Assembly: GCA_017409205.1 (NCBI GenBank)
Contig: JAFQTF010000001.1
Span: forward strand, 1-37,736
Origin: Oscillospiraceae bacterium
GTDB taxonomy: Bacteria > Bacillota > Clostridia > Oscillospirales > Oscillospiraceae
Length of the DNA: 37,736 nt
Direction: 5' to 3'
Below are positions 37,507 to 37,736 of this stretch, piece after piece (the stretch's first letter is position 1; each line of letters opens with the position of its first letter). Position numbers and translations under genes: made by a program. The notes beneath the pieces were generated by a model. That model was not told the origin of the DNA. It made no database searches and was given only the letters and a program-made list of their open reading frames with translations.

Positions 37507-37736
37507 CAAAAGAAGCAGGCACAAGGGGTCCTGTAAGTCGCGCTCCCGCGCGCCCCAGCCGTCCCCTTGTGAATCCCCCGGCCGCATCGCCGTCAGTATG
37601 GAGCACCTTAACTTAGCTCCTGATTTGGGCAGAAATGTCCCGATTTCTGCCCAAATGGGGTGGTGCTGAGGACGGATGGGCGGGAAACGGTACATTCCCG
37701 CCTTCGTGTTAAAACCTGCCGGCCTGACAGCACAGG
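37507..37736. other. Hairpin-rich intergenic stretch at window end
   Basis: No gene is supported. Two further perfect inverted repeats occur: ATTTGGGCAGAAAT (37623-37636) with 37643-37656, and GGCGGGAA (37679-37686) with 37695-37702. It is probably part of a repeated intergenic sequence. Confidence 0.5.

Noticed and set aside
1..37736. CRISPR arrays, tRNA or rRNA genes, prophage, integrase or transposase
   Set aside because: No regularly spaced repeats, no tRNA cloverleaf or rRNA motif, and no gene of these classes was found.

Overview
The window looks like chromosomal DNA of a strictly anaerobic, gut-type Clostridia bacterium, most likely Oscillospiraceae/Ruminococcaceae. The grounds are moderately high GC, AGGAGG-type ribosome binding sites, sigma-A promoters with 17-bp spacers, a desulfoferrodoxin, an ECF S component without its own energising module, DUF5685 next to a J protein, and a Gls24/FakA pair. 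There is no rRNA, tRNA, CRISPR array, phage or transposase. About 47 ordinary genes are supported, plus four micro-ORFs, a cobalamin riboswitch and many promoters, terminators and repeats.

Layout. 1-312: intergenic element (copy 1) with a promoter, two micro-ORFs and tandem terminators. 373-1905: esterase and methyltransferase. 2037-4850: XRE membrane regulator, a small basic protein, then a MerR-controlled cassette (MerR, two small membrane proteins, YbjQ) whose genes overlap end to start. 4967-6040: SDR and YkvA. 6092-9417 (minus): GNAT, hydrolase, flavodoxin, XRE regulator, cyclase. 9567-9959: PPOx-like protein. 10024-14035 (minus): nitroreductase and hydrolase, DUF1349, acylphosphatase and GPH sugar symporter. 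14131-17634 (plus): CRP-like regulator with a perfect TGTGA-N6-TCACA site, TrkA-C membrane protein, MATE pump, superoxide reductase. 17851-18099: small conserved protein. 18146-18362: MITE-like element. 18360-19865 (minus): NuoE-like 2Fe-2S protein and a Lon-type AAA+ ATPase without protease. 19909-20231: copy 2 of the micro-ORF element. 20229-25924: mostly minus-strand genes (GNAT, hydrolase, PHP phosphoesterase, ABC-F, lipoprotein, MerR-TipAS). 26041-28297 (plus): NudC, LCMT-type methyltransferase, Xpt. 28354-29563 (minus): cobalamin riboswitch, DUF4430 protein, ECF S component. 29818-37421 (minus): J protein, DUF5685, YihY, FakA, Gls24, phosphoglycerate mutase, BspA-like surface protein. 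37422-37736: hairpin-rich repeats.

The strongest candidate for something undescribed is the element present twice, at 1-312 and 19909-20231. Each copy has a TTGAAA-N17-TATnAT promoter, a strong Shine-Dalgarno before a two-codon ORF (Met-Tyr-stop) inside a 30-nt block identical in both copies, a second 7-9 codon ORF, and a terminator hairpin whose base overlaps the second stop codon. Sequence, arm and loop lengths differ between the copies, but this layout is kept. Neither RNA leads directly into a gene. A conserved minus-strand extended -10 lies upstream in both copies, so each probably pairs with a divergent gene: the Lon-like ATPase for copy 2, and an unseen gene left of the window for copy 1.

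Other notable features are the MerR cassette in which the codons for a recurring C-terminal Asp-Ala supply the next start codon, the protease-less Lon module paired with a thioredoxin-like 2Fe-2S protein, and a short near-palindromic repeat scattered at gene boundaries.
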